From an uncultured Prevotella sp. (GTDB lineage Bacteria > Bacteroidota > Bacteroidia > Bacteroidales > Bacteroidaceae), in contig CAJJWN010000024.1 in NCBI GenBank assembly GCA_905196835.1, positions 1-45,440 on the forward strand: DNA of 45,440 nt, read 5' to 3'. Each line of letters opens with the position of its first letter. Within the stretch, counting starts at the first letter, position 1. Shown here one piece after another: positions 36,137-44,488 of this stretch. The translations under genes were made by a program, and so were the position numbers. The notes under the pieces were generated by a model. It ran no database searches and had not been told where the DNA came from. It was given only the letters and a program-made list of their open reading frames with translations.

Positions 36137-36733
36137 ATGGAGATATTTCAGACATCTTTATTTCCTTCAAGAAAAGGAGATTTTAAACCAGATGAGTTTA
36201 AAAACGCAATCCGTGATACCCCATTTTTAGAATGCGTAAAGAATGGATTAAACGATGGCTTTCGTAGAATGCGAGAAGCTTTTTCGGCAGGTGATATGTC
36301 GATGCGGAATGAATCCAACTTTTTGCATGAGGCTATTTTTAATAGCATAAGGACTCAGATTGATACCTATATGCCAGATTGGGATGTAAGTTTTTCTACC
36401 AATAAGATTGGTTCTGAAAGATTGTTCTTTACATTTGGGGGCTATATCTTTATCCTGAAAATTACGGGGGCAAAAACTAATGACACTAAGCCGTCACGAT
36501 GTATTGAATACCAAGAAGCCGATAAGCATATTATCACTTTGGAATACACCTTAGATGACATGCGGGAATCAATACAATCTGCATATTTTCAATATAAAAA
36601 GGGCAAATCGTCAACTTACATTATGTCTGTTCCATTGCATCAGCCTTTTGAAATTCAAGAAGAAACTCAATCGGAAGATATAATAGAAGTGAAGAAGCCA
36701 ATACTAAAGGTTTCAAAGAAAAAAGCGAAGTAA
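36137..36733 (+). CDS. Unknown 198-residue protein paired with an XRE-ImmA/IrrE protein
   Basis: I do not recognise the family. The protein is soluble in appearance (no signal peptide or membrane helix), with a helical N-terminal half (FKNAIRDTPFLECVKNGLNDGFRRMREAF), a beta-like middle (VSFSTNKIGSERLFFTFGGYIFILKI, ITLEYTLDDMRESIQSAYFQYKKG) and a lysine-rich tail (VKKPILKVSKKKAK). It is the first gene of an operon, 3 nt before the XRE-ImmA gene. By analogy with two-gene modules in which an XRE-ImmA/IrrE protein controls a partner (RosmerTA is one example) it could be a toxin or effector; that is inference from position only. Confidence 0.8.
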   Translation: MEIFQTSLFPSRKGDFKPDEFKNAIRDTPFLECVKNGLNDGFRRMREAFSAGDMSMRNESNFLHEAIFNSIRTQIDTYMPDWDVSFSTNKIGSERLFFTFGGYIFILKITGAKTNDTKPSRCIEYQEADKHIITLEYTLDDMRESIQSAYFQYKKGKSSTYIMSVPLHQPFEIQEETQSEDIIEVKKPILKVSKKKAK

Positions 36734-36736
36734 AGT

Positions 36737-37807
36737 ATGAATCCATTTAATTATGAGAAGTTAGAGATAGCTCGATTACTCAGACAAAGGACTCAGAAAG
36801 ACGTTGTTAAAGACGTTGGAATCTCACAATCAACATTATCAAAAGCCGAACATGGGCTATTGGAATTGTCAGACGATATGATGCAGAAATTGTGTCAATA
36901 CTATGATATGCCTATTGATTTTTTTTCTGAAATGTATGAGGTTCCACCTGCAGGTTATCTATATTATAGACGGAAATTGACAATAACGAATAAAATAATA
37001 GATTCTTTCGTAGCGAAAGTACAAATTTTTAAGGCCATCATAGACTCCCTTATGCAGTCAGTTGAACTTCCAGACTATGCTTTAGATAACTATAGACCAA
37101 GCGAAGATTTATCTCCCAAAGAAATAGCGCATAAAATACGTTTCTCTTTAAAAGTCTTTCATGGCCCTGTCCCTAATCTGAGTACTTTATTGGAAAATAA
37201 TGGGATTGTGATAGTTCGGTTTGATTTTGGAACCGAAAAAATTGATGGGGTTTCGGCTATAACAAATGGAAATAGGAAGGTTATGTTTATTAACAGCCAA
37301 ATGCCAGATGATAGAATTCGTTTTTCTATGGCTCATGAATTAGGACATATTGTCATGCACATTGCGAATCCGCCAAAATCAAGCGAAGAAGCAGAAAGAG
37401 AAGCGGATGAATTTGCAACAGAGTTCTTAATGCCAGAGCTTGAAATACGCCCGATGTTAGAAAATTTAACAATTTCAACTTTAGCCTCTCTCAAAAGAAG
37501 GTGGAGAGTTTCCATGCATGCATTAGTAAGAAGAGCTAAAGATTTGGAAGTTATTAATAGCCAACAATATCGCAATATGCAAATTTATTTTTCAAAGAAA
37601 GGGTACACTAAAACAGAACCAATACAATTGCCAATTGAGCAACCTACAATTCTGAAAGAAACATTGCGATTATACAGAGATGAACTTGGTTATTCTGACC
37701 AAGATTTGATGAGTATAATGCATATAAACAAAAATGATTTTGTAGAATGGTTTGCACCACACCCTAAAATTATAAGATTTCAACCGATTTTTAATAAAAG
37801 AATTTAG
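36737..37807 (+). CDS. XRE-type regulator with ImmA/IrrE zinc metallopeptidase domain
   Basis: 356 residues. Residues about 8-62 are a helix-turn-helix of the XRE type (LLRQRTQKDVVKDVGISQSTLSKAEHG). Residues about 150-255 are the M78 peptidase domain with the zinc site HELGH at 200-204 and the third ligand in EREADEFATEFLMP. Proteins of this build repress a promoter and cut a regulator or antitoxin when a signal arrives, as in ICEBs1 ImmA. The C-terminal 100 residues are of unknown type. The gene probably autoregulates the promoter at 36084-36112. Strong AT bias and position next to element remnants point to horizontal transfer. Confidence 0.9.
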   Translation: MNPFNYEKLEIARLLRQRTQKDVVKDVGISQSTLSKAEHGLLELSDDMMQKLCQYYDMPIDFFSEMYEVPPAGYLYYRRKLTITNKIIDSFVAKVQIFKAIIDSLMQSVELPDYALDNYRPSEDLSPKEIAHKIRFSLKVFHGPVPNLSTLLENNGIVIVRFDFGTEKIDGVSAITNGNRKVMFINSQMPDDRIRFSMAHELGHIVMHIANPPKSSEEAEREADEFATEFLMPELEIRPMLENLTISTLASLKRRWRVSMHALVRRAKDLEVINSQQYRNMQIYFSKKGYTKTEPIQLPIEQPTILKETLRLYRDELGYSDQDLMSIMHINKNDFVEWFAPHPKIIRFQPIFNKRI

Positions 37808-37863
37808 AGATAGTGTGTTCTTGGCTATATAATTCAAGAACAAAAATATAGGAGGTTAAGTAT

Positions 37864-38037
37864 ATGGCAACGAATCCACCGTCCGGCGACGGACATCGTA
37901 ATGGGGCAGTGAAAGGACGTTCTCAAACTTTCAATCCCAAGACAGAACAATGGGTAAAACGGGATTCCGAAACGGGTCGTTTTATGGATGTTAAAAAAGA
38001 TGGTACGCCATTCAAAGGAGTAAGGAAAGAAAAATGA
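37864..38037 (+). CDS. 57-residue basic protein
   Basis: ATG at 37864, TGA at 38035-38037, preceded by a strong Shine-Dalgarno AGGAGG (37850-37855), which is rare in this window. The sequence begins MATNPPSGDGHRNGAVKGRS, contains FNPKTEQWVKRDSETGRFMD and ends PFKGVRKEK. Short proteins with this NPKT...W.KRD..TGRFMD...PFKGVRKE pattern seem to recur next to toxin-like and phage-derived genes; I recall the pattern but not a function. The base composition is higher in GC than the two preceding genes. The gene lies 57 nt after the XRE-ImmA gene and just before the terminator. Confidence 0.75.
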   Translation: MATNPPSGDGHRNGAVKGRSQTFNPKTEQWVKRDSETGRFMDVKKDGTPFKGVRKEK

Positions 38038-38045
38038 TTCCTTAG

Positions 38046-38092
38046 CAGAAAGTGGAAGTTTGGGGATGACCTAATCTCCACTTTCTGTTTTT
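38046..38092. terminator. Terminator between the convergent 57-aa gene and the R-M operon
   Basis: An 11-bp stem CAGAAAGTGGA (38046-38056) with its complement at 38077-38087, then TTTTT. The R-M stop codon begins at 38093, just at the end of the T tract. Confidence 0.85.
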
Positions 38093-41000
38093 ACATTGGC
38101 TTTATCATCTTTTCAATGAAAGCTATTTCTTCATCGGTCAGATGGTATTTCAAATAAAGTTGTTGGTCTATCTCCAGGATGGATTTACTCCAATCAATGT
38201 CGCTTGCTTTTGTGAAATTTTGGAGCGGAACAAACGAATATACTTTACTTGTTGCATGCTGCGTATTCTTCTTTAGTAAAACAAAGAATCGTAAGAATGT
38301 TGTTTTAAGGTATTTGATGACATTCATACAATATTGTTTTTGGTCATTGGGAGCAATTACTAAATAGGTTTCACTACAACAGGTTTTTGGTTCACCTAAA
38401 AAAGGCTTTCCTATTACAAAATAAGGAAAATCACCTCGTTCCCCATAAGCATAAGAGATATAAACCTTATAGCAGTCTATCCATTTTGAATTTGATTTCA
38501 CTGTATTTTGTTCAATAAAACCATTATCTGGATAAGCATATATTTTTATCATATTCTCTGTTTGTAGTTTAGAAACATGCACATCGGTTGCAATACCAAA
38601 AGGTTTACGAGGACTAACTAAGTTTGAGAAGTTAATATCTTCACTAACTGCTACTTTTCGCAAGATTGATATAGCTTCGTTAAAACGAATAAATGTATTA
38701 TTACCTTTTTCAAGTAATGGACGCACAAGTTCATTTCGTTTCCCTTGTCTGTTTGTGATGATTTTGCAATTACCCTGATATTTTTTATCATATAGAAAAT
38801 AGCATATTCCTCCAGATATATCTATTCGAGGAAATACATCCGTTGCATCAAAATAGTCAACAAGTAATGATATTGATCTGTCCCTTAACATCTCATCCCT
38901 AAAATCGTCCAATCCTTTTCCTCCAGCATACCAACGTGCAGGCATAATCATGCTAATATACTCTGCTCTTAACTTTTTTGCAATATCCACAAATAGATTG
39001 TAAACTGGCTTTGCACTGGCACCAGCTCCTCCATCCATAATCTGATATGGTGGATTGCCAACTATCGCATTGAATTTCATATTGTCATCATCATTAGCTT
39101 TCCAGAACGAGCGTCCCTTTGCCATTTTTTCGATAAAGTTCTGGGGCTTGTTCTTGATTTGGTTGATTAAATCCTCGAAATGACGGGTGTTCACTTTGGC
39201 TTTGCGGAATCCCACAAGCGTCCGTTTGGTGATGCTTTTTGCCATCGGTGTCTTGCAGACCACGAAAATGTTTTCAGCAACGGTCTTGTCCCATACTGCC
39301 TGTTGCTCTTCAAGCGTATCGGCTGAAATGGTGCTGTCCTTTAGGCGTGCGCGGTAAATGCTGTAAGCCATATAGAGCGGATATAAACCCGACTTGGAAT
39401 TGATTTCAAGGATGCAGCTGTCAGAGGTGAACACTTCCTCAGTCACCTTGCCGTGGTCAATAAAGCGCGGTTCGTTAAGAGTATTTTCGTAATCCTTGTC
39501 ATAGAAGCAATAACCGCCTAAACAATCGCCCAAGTGCATATTCACCACACGCCACGGGGTAAGCACCGTTTCCTTGTCGGGATTGCGGAACGTGCTGAAA
39601 ATGTCCATGATGCGCCCGATACGCTCTTCCACACTCAGTTTGTCAGCCGCTTTCGCCATCGCACGGATGCGCTTGCCAGCGGCACGGAAGATGTCCGGGT
39701 CATAGTATTTCTTGAAGGCATTGAATTTCTGCTTGCTCACACCTTTGGGCATGAACTCCTCCCAGGAACGCGGGTCTATCTTCTCGGCGAAGTTGTCAAT
39801 GGTGATTTCCTCGTCCTCATCCTTCAGTTCCGCACCGTAAATGAGCAAGGGCATACGGATGGATATGCCACGGAGTATGGAGATAGCCGCTTCGCGGTTC
39901 TTCGTCTTCTTTTTCAGTTCCTCCAGCCTGCACTTCTCCTCCTCGGTCAGTTCCTTCTTAGGCTTTTTCTCCAGCTTTTCCTTTTCCTCGTATTCCTCTC
40001 CCGTCAACCCTTGGTTGTTGATGTCCACCTGATTGGTCTTGGGCATAGCCTTGGTCTGACCAATAATCTTTTTCAGGTCATCAAACTCCTGCAACTCCAA
40101 ATCGCCCAGTTTCAATAACTCATCATTGTAGAGGCTGTTGTCCTCGAATCCGTTGCGCACCACACGCTCCACATAGACCTTCTTCAACTGCTCCAGCATA
40201 CGAGGTACGTCAAACTTGTCCATGTGCGAGCCTTCGATGGAAATGACCGGGCAGAAGTTGAGGAAGTCGCCCATCGTCTTGCGGTCGTCCTGCGAGGTCT
40301 TGCCTGCCTTGGCGGAAATCTTGGCGGTCTCGGCAAGTACTTTCAGCGTGCGGTCGGGCGCGAAGTCGAACACGTAGCACTGCTCTTTCACCCGTCCGTT
40401 GATGGTGGCAGGTGTCTGCATGCGGAAGATGGTCTGCATGTAACTTGATGCTGCCGTGTTATACGAGCCGGAAAGCATGAACACGGCTGTCCATGCCGGA
40501 ACGCTTACGCCCGTGGTCAAGCGTCCGCAGGACAGGGTGATGGTGCGCGTCTGGTCCGGGTCTTTTCCGATAGCCTCATTTACCATCTCAAGCGCACCAC
40601 GGTTTTCCTCGTCCTCGTCGCCGTCACCCGCCACGTTTACGATGTGGAAATGTTGGAACACGGGATGCCGCTGCAACAATGCGCTCAACGCTTTTGCCTC
40701 TTTCACACCCGGCACCATCCACAGCGTATGGCGAAACACATTGCGGTATTCCTCGCTGGCGAAAGGATAACAACTTTCCTTGTCCTCTTTGGTAAGCAGG
40801 TTGAGGAAAGCGGAAACGTCACGTTCATGGATAAAGCCTCCGTCTTTGTTCACGCGGAAGAACTCACGGAAATTGAAAGCCACGTCCTCATCAACAAACT
40901 CTTTCAGCAAACGTCCGAGGTCGTAAGTGTAGATGTTCATGGCAGGCAACGCCGCATACGGGTTGGGGTCGCCGAAGTGGGTCTTGTCCCATTCCAGCTT

Positions 41001-42023
41001 GGCACGCTGCTCCATCACGTAGTCCCACGTGTAGATTTCATTCTCCTTGAAATCGTCCAGCAGGTTGAACGGTGTTCCTGACAACCGTAAAACTTTTGTA
41101 TCCTCCTTGACCAGTTCCGCCATCACCGCCTTGCCTAGTTCGGTCTGCGTCCCCTCGTGCGCTTCGTCCACGATAACCAAGTCCCAAGGTGTGGCGAACA
41201 CCTCATTGTTCTTGTCGAAGTTGCCGCCGACAAGTTCAGAGCCGCGCAAGTCCTGCATGGAGGCGAAATAGACATAGTGCAGTCCGCCAGCCTTTGCCCT
41301 GCGCTCAAGGTTTGCATGGCTTTCACCGTTGTTCTTCGAACCGTAAGCGAAGTCGTTGCGGTCATAGAATATCTTACCGAAGTCCTCGAACCATCCGCTG
41401 TCCACCACGGGGCGGTGGGTCAGGATGAGCGTCCGCCTGAAATCCATGTTCTTGACCACCTGCAAGGCGGAGAGTGTCTTGCCGAAACGCATCTTGGCGT
41501 TCCAGAGCATCTGGTTGCCTTTCCTGAACTGCCTTTCCGTCTTCTCAATGGCTTCCCGTTGTTCGGGGCGGAACACAATGGGGCTGCATCCGCGTATCAC
41601 CTCTCCCGGCAAAAGGGATTCCTTGCCCTCCTTGACGGCTGCAATGGCACGCTTTACGACATCAAGCGTGGTGATGAACCACTCGTTAGCCTTGTTCTCC
41701 TTGTCGAACACCTTCCTCTTCACGCCGGAACGTTCCAGCACGGCATGCACCTCCTTGTCGTTGAACGAGCGCAAGCCGTTACGGTTGTATAACGTCAGTT
41801 CGGTGTGTAACAGTTCGTAGCGTATTCCTGCGGTCTGCGTGTACTGGTTGATGCGCTTTCTTGCCGCCTCGTTCAGCGGCTTGCTGTTCGGTGCCAGCCC
41901 GATGACGCTCTCATCGTCACAGGTAGCCTCGCCTATCTTCAGGCAACCTTCGTGTGTAGCATCGTTGATGCGGAACACGTATATCAGCTTCAGTTTAAGG
42001 GAAGAAAAGTATTTCATAGGCAT
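38091..42023 (-). CDS. Single-chain restriction-modification enzyme: GIY-YIG-like nuclease, SF2 helicase, N6-adenine methylase
   Basis: 1310 residues. N-terminal domain about 10-115 (LKLIYVFRINDATHEGCLKIGEAT) resembles GIY-YIG/T5orf172 nucleases. Residues about 150-590 are an SF2 helicase: Walker A variant AKMRFGKT (Lys182), DEAH box VIVDEAHEG (286-289), motif III RLSGTPFN, motif V LTTGVSVPAW, motif VI QTIFRMQTPAT. Residues about 840-1000 are methylase-like: TPWRVVNMHL, a motif-I-like LEINSKSGLYP, and motif IV NPPY at 990-993 (Eco57I type). The last 300 residues should be the target-recognition domain and are encoded by visibly AT-richer DNA. The layout recalls Type ISP enzymes such as LlaGI but with another nuclease. 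ATG follows directly on the stop codon of the partner gene. Confidence 0.85.
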   Translation of the reverse strand: MPMKYFSSLKLKLIYVFRINDATHEGCLKIGEATCDDESVIGLAPNSKPLNEAARKRINQYTQTAGIRYELLHTELTLYNRNGLRSFNDKEVHAVLERSGVKRKVFDKENKANEWFITTLDVVKRAIAAVKEGKESLLPGEVIRGCSPIVFRPEQREAIEKTERQFRKGNQMLWNAKMRFGKTLSALQVVKNMDFRRTLILTHRPVVDSGWFEDFGKIFYDRNDFAYGSKNNGESHANLERRAKAGGLHYVYFASMQDLRGSELVGGNFDKNNEVFATPWDLVIVDEAHEGTQTELGKAVMAELVKEDTKVLRLSGTPFNLLDDFKENEIYTWDYVMEQRAKLEWDKTHFGDPNPYAALPAMNIYTYDLGRLLKEFVDEDVAFNFREFFRVNKDGGFIHERDVSAFLNLLTKEDKESCYPFASEEYRNVFRHTLWMVPGVKEAKALSALLQRHPVFQHFHIVNVAGDGDEDEENRGALEMVNEAIGKDPDQTRTITLSCGRLTTGVSVPAWTAVFMLSGSYNTAASSYMQTIFRMQTPATINGRVKEQCYVFDFAPDRTLKVLAETAKISAKAGKTSQDDRKTMGDFLNFCPVISIEGSHMDKFDVPRMLEQLKKVYVERVVRNGFEDNSLYNDELLKLGDLELQEFDDLKKIIGQTKAMPKTNQVDINNQGLTGEEYEEKEKLEKKPKKELTEEEKCRLEELKKKTKNREAAISILRGISIRMPLLIYGAELKDEDEEITIDNFAEKIDPRSWEEFMPKGVSKQKFNAFKKYYDPDIFRAAGKRIRAMAKAADKLSVEERIGRIMDIFSTFRNPDKETVLTPWRVVNMHLGDCLGGYCFYDKDYENTLNEPRFIDHGKVTEEVFTSDSCILEINSKSGLYPLYMAYSIYRARLKDSTISADTLEEQQAVWDKTVAENIFVVCKTPMAKSITKRTLVGFRKAKVNTRHFEDLINQIKNKPQNFIEKMAKGRSFWKANDDDNMKFNAIVGNPPYQIMDGGAGASAKPVYNLFVDIAKKLRAEYISMIMPARWYAGGKGLDDFRDEMLRDRSISLLVDYFDATDVFPRIDISGGICYFLYDKKYQGNCKIITNRQGKRNELVRPLLEKGNNTFIRFNEAISILRKVAVSEDINFSNLVSPRKPFGIATDVHVSKLQTENMIKIYAYPDNGFIEQNTVKSNSKWIDCYKVYISYAYGERGDFPYFVIGKPFLGEPKTCCSETYLVIAPNDQKQYCMNVIKYLKTTFLRFFVLLKKNTQHATSKVYSFVPLQNFTKASDIDWSKSILEIDQQLYLKYHLTDEEIAFIEKMIKPM

Positions 42024-43043
42024 TCATTTTAGGAGGTCGATAAAACGGATGCGTTTGCCTTTACGTCCTGTATGTGGGTCTTTGGAGCGCCAGTCCTTTA
42101 TGAGGCAGTAAGTGCCGTTGTGCCTGTAAATGTTGTCCGTCTTGCATCCCTCGCAAGGTGTGACGACCTTCGTATTTTCCCCGAAAAGTGACATCTCTGT
42201 ATGCACCTTGTTGTGGCAACTGTCAGGCACGACTCCTTTCAGTCCATCCATCTGCCATACGTTCCACGAAATGATGTAGGCGATGTAGTTGACGGACTTC
42301 GCCAACGGGTCTTTTCTGAACTTAGTACGGTAGTATTCAACAAAAGAGGCAAGCATGGATTCACGGGCAATAAGCAGGCTGTCGCCCTGCCATTCGTAGG
42401 CATAGAGGCTTTTGTAGGCTTCCTGTGCGGCTTCCAGCCATTCGCCGGAAGTCCCGGTATTTTCGCTGATAACACGCAGTTTGCGGTCAAGCAGTCCGAT
42501 ACGGTCAGAAAGCGGAACAACTGCGCCTGTGGTGGTGTCATAGCGGCTGACGATATAGGGTGCTTCGCCGCAGGTGATTTCAAGACGTGTGTCACGGACA
42601 TAATCCTTCCATGTCTTTCCTTCGGGGAAAGAAATTCTTTCAAGATTCGTTTTCCAACCGTGTGTACCGTCCTCTGACGTGTATTCTGTATTGAACACGT
42701 CTTTCCTGCCGAACCACGCCTCGTCAATCAGGTTGTTCTGCGCGTTGCACACCCATGCAGGGGTGAACACCTCCGCCATGTCGCGGACACGTGCCGACTG
42801 GGTGTCCTTGTGCTTCAGGACACGGGGCATGATGACCTGACCGTTGTTACCCGTGATGAGTTCGGGCAATATCGGGTCATGGTAGCCATACCCTTCACCG
42901 AGGTGTTCATAGTCGGAAGTCGCCCAGAAAATGTTGCACACGGCATCGCCCCTGCTCGTCGTATGGTCTTTGAGCAGGGTGGACAGCAATCCGGGGGAAG
43001 CCTGCAAGATGCTGTTCTCCAATATGTCGGCAGTTTCAGGCAC
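42024..43043 (-). CDS. Restriction-modification partner subunit with degenerate methylase motifs
   Basis: 339 residues, translated first; its TGA abuts the ATG of the large R-M gene, which points to coupled translation and a fixed ratio. It contains AEVFTPAWVCNAQNNLID (about 91-108), as in motif X of N6-adenine methylases, and LEITCGEAPYIV (154-165) in place of motif I, but no NPPY/DPPY motif. The C-terminal part has two Cys pairs (CHNKVHTE..., PCEGCKTD) and a basic end GRKGKRIRF. I take it as an accessory methylase or specificity subunit of the same system. Its start codon lies 20 nt from the left inverted repeat of a putative invertible promoter. Confidence 0.75.
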   Translation of the reverse strand: MPETADILENSILQASPGLLSTLLKDHTTSRGDAVCNIFWATSDYEHLGEGYGYHDPILPELITGNNGQVIMPRVLKHKDTQSARVRDMAEVFTPAWVCNAQNNLIDEAWFGRKDVFNTEYTSEDGTHGWKTNLERISFPEGKTWKDYVRDTRLEITCGEAPYIVSRYDTTTGAVVPLSDRIGLLDRKLRVISENTGTSGEWLEAAQEAYKSLYAYEWQGDSLLIARESMLASFVEYYRTKFRKDPLAKSVNYIAYIISWNVWQMDGLKGVVPDSCHNKVHTEMSLFGENTKVVTPCEGCKTDNIYRHNGTYCLIKDWRSKDPHTGRKGKRIRFIDLLK

Positions 43044-43063
43044 GTTGATACACTTTGGTTAAG

Positions 43064-43245
43064 GTGTATCTCCTGTCGGGAGAGCATAATACCTGATAAT
43101 CAAACCGTTTATTTCTCACTTGTAAAACAACAGCCGTTTCAATGCTACTTTAATGCTTGTCTGACGCATTTTTATGGAGTGCAAATTGCCCGTTTTTCAC
43201 AAAAATGTGTAATTTTGCATCCGATAGTGTATCTCCCGACAGAAG
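43064..43245. promoter_or_regulatory. Putative invertible promoter segment of the R-M operon (OFF orientation)
   Basis: Inverted repeats CTCCTGTCGGGAGA (43070-43083) and, reversed, CTTCTGTCGGGAGA (43232-43245) match in 13 of 14 positions and enclose 148 nt. Each repeat is itself partly palindromic (TCTCC/GGAGA in the left one), as core sites of tyrosine recombinases are. GTGTATCTCC also occurs at both ends. The enclosed promoter (43186-43217) points right, away from the R-M operon, while the left repeat is 20 nt from the operon's first ATG. No minus-strand TAnnTTTG box exists in the segment. An intact tyrosine recombinase gene is adjacent. Confidence 0.55.
43186..43217 (+). promoter_or_regulatory. 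Promoter inside the inverted-repeat segment, pointing right
   Basis: TTG at 43186-43188, a 21-nt spacer and -7 box TAATTTTG (43210-43217) followed by C. A transcript would start near 43225, within the edge of the right inverted repeat, and run antisense into the recombinase gene. No plus-strand gene follows. Confidence 0.6.
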
Positions 43246-43274
43246 TACCGTCATTGTTCCCAAACAACTTCCGA

Positions 43275-44483
43275 TTACAAGTCTTTCAGGATAAGGTAGT
43301 TCGCTTTGTCTATCACCGAACCGTCCAATGACGCAAGGTAGATGCGCGTGGTTTCCTCCGAATCATGTCCCATACCCTCGCTGATTACAGAAATCGGTAT
43401 GTTCTTGCTTTTGGCGATGCTTGCCCAAGAGTGCCTACTCACGTACATGGTAAGCGGCGCGGCAATGCCGCATAGTCGGGCAATCTCTTTCAGGTACTTG
43501 TTGATGCGGAACAGCGTACTCTTGTATTGACTGCGTAGCTTTTTGGAAGGCAGTTTTAGGATGGGGAGCAGGTAATCACCGGAACATCCTGCGGCATATT
43601 TCGCCACGGTTTCCTCCATGCATCTTTCCCACCTGATGTGGAGTTGCTGTCCGGTCTTGTGCCTGCGGTAACTCAATATGCCGTTCTTCAGGTCTGACTT
43701 CTTCAAATAAGCCATGTCAATGAACGACATTCCACGGGTGTAAAACGAAAAGAGGAACATATCCCTTGCCAGTTCCCAATGCGGCTTTCCCGTCAGGTCA
43801 AGTTCCTTGATGCGCCGGATGTCCTTCAGGGATATGGCGCGTTTCACGGTCTTGTCCATTCCCGTATAGACATGCCTGAAGGGATGCTTCTGTACGGTCA
43901 ACCCCTTTTCCACGGCACGGTTGTAGGTGGCGCGCAGGATACGCATATAGAAAGATACGGTATTCAGGGATGCGTCATTTGTTTTCAGCCATGCCTCGTA
44001 TTCCATTATCAAGTCCTCATCCATATCGTCCAACTGTATATCCTTGTTCCGCCTGAAACGCATGAAACTGGACAACGCAGACGCATAGGTTTCCGATGTG
44101 CGTTCCCTGCTCAGGCGTTTCAGTTGTCCGATGACAGAATCCATGAAATTGAAGAACGATTGCAGGCTTGTTTGTTTTCGATAACCGTCCACAATGGCAT
44201 CTGCCGAACAGACACCTTTGAGCGTCAGGTCGCGGATGATGTTCTCCAGCCGTAGTACGTCACGGCTGATGTGTTTCTGAATCATACGAAGGTGGTGCTT
44301 CCTGTCCGCATCAGCCCATGAAGGAATTGTTACGGACGATGTTCCGGCGTTCCACTCGCTTTCATGTACATGCAGGTCTGCCGTAATTTGGCGGACCGCG
44401 CGGTTGTGTATCACCTGATAATATATGCTGCCTTCCCTGCCGTCTGTGGCGGAAGGACGGAATTTCACTTTTACCGATGCCAT
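43275..44483 (-). CDS. Tyrosine site-specific recombinase (Bacteroides Tsr/integrase type), intact
   Basis: 402 residues. The N-terminal arm-type domain is about 1-100 (VKVKFRPSATDGREGSIYYQVI), the core-binding domain about 105-210, and the catalytic domain holds Arg250 (FYTRGMSFIDMAYL), Lys276 (RRHKTGQQ), Arg350 (YVSRHSW; a Tyr stands where the HxxR His is usual), His373 (GMGHDSEETT) and the nucleophile Tyr382 (RIYLASLD). Size and the FYTRGMSFIDMA block are those I associate with the chromosomal Bacteroides recombinases that invert promoters or shuffle hsdS genes. It lies 5 nt after the coiled-coil gene, so it may be transcribed with the element genes. It could alternatively be the element's integrase. 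Confidence 0.9.
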   Translation of the reverse strand: MASVKVKFRPSATDGREGSIYYQVIHNRAVRQITADLHVHESEWNAGTSSVTIPSWADADRKHHLRMIQKHISRDVLRLENIIRDLTLKGVCSADAIVDGYRKQTSLQSFFNFMDSVIGQLKRLSRERTSETYASALSSFMRFRRNKDIQLDDMDEDLIMEYEAWLKTNDASLNTVSFYMRILRATYNRAVEKGLTVQKHPFRHVYTGMDKTVKRAISLKDIRRIKELDLTGKPHWELARDMFLFSFYTRGMSFIDMAYLKKSDLKNGILSYRRHKTGQQLHIRWERCMEETVAKYAAGCSGDYLLPILKLPSKKLRSQYKSTLFRINKYLKEIARLCGIAAPLTMYVSRHSWASIAKSKNIPISVISEGMGHDSEETTRIYLASLDGSVIDKANYLILKDL

Positions 44484-44488
44484 TCACG

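Noticed and set aside
43070..43083. Left inverted repeat as a simple terminator hairpin
   Set aside because: The stem is short (TCTCC/GGAGA), no T tract follows on either strand, and a second copy stands 150 nt away in reverse orientation.
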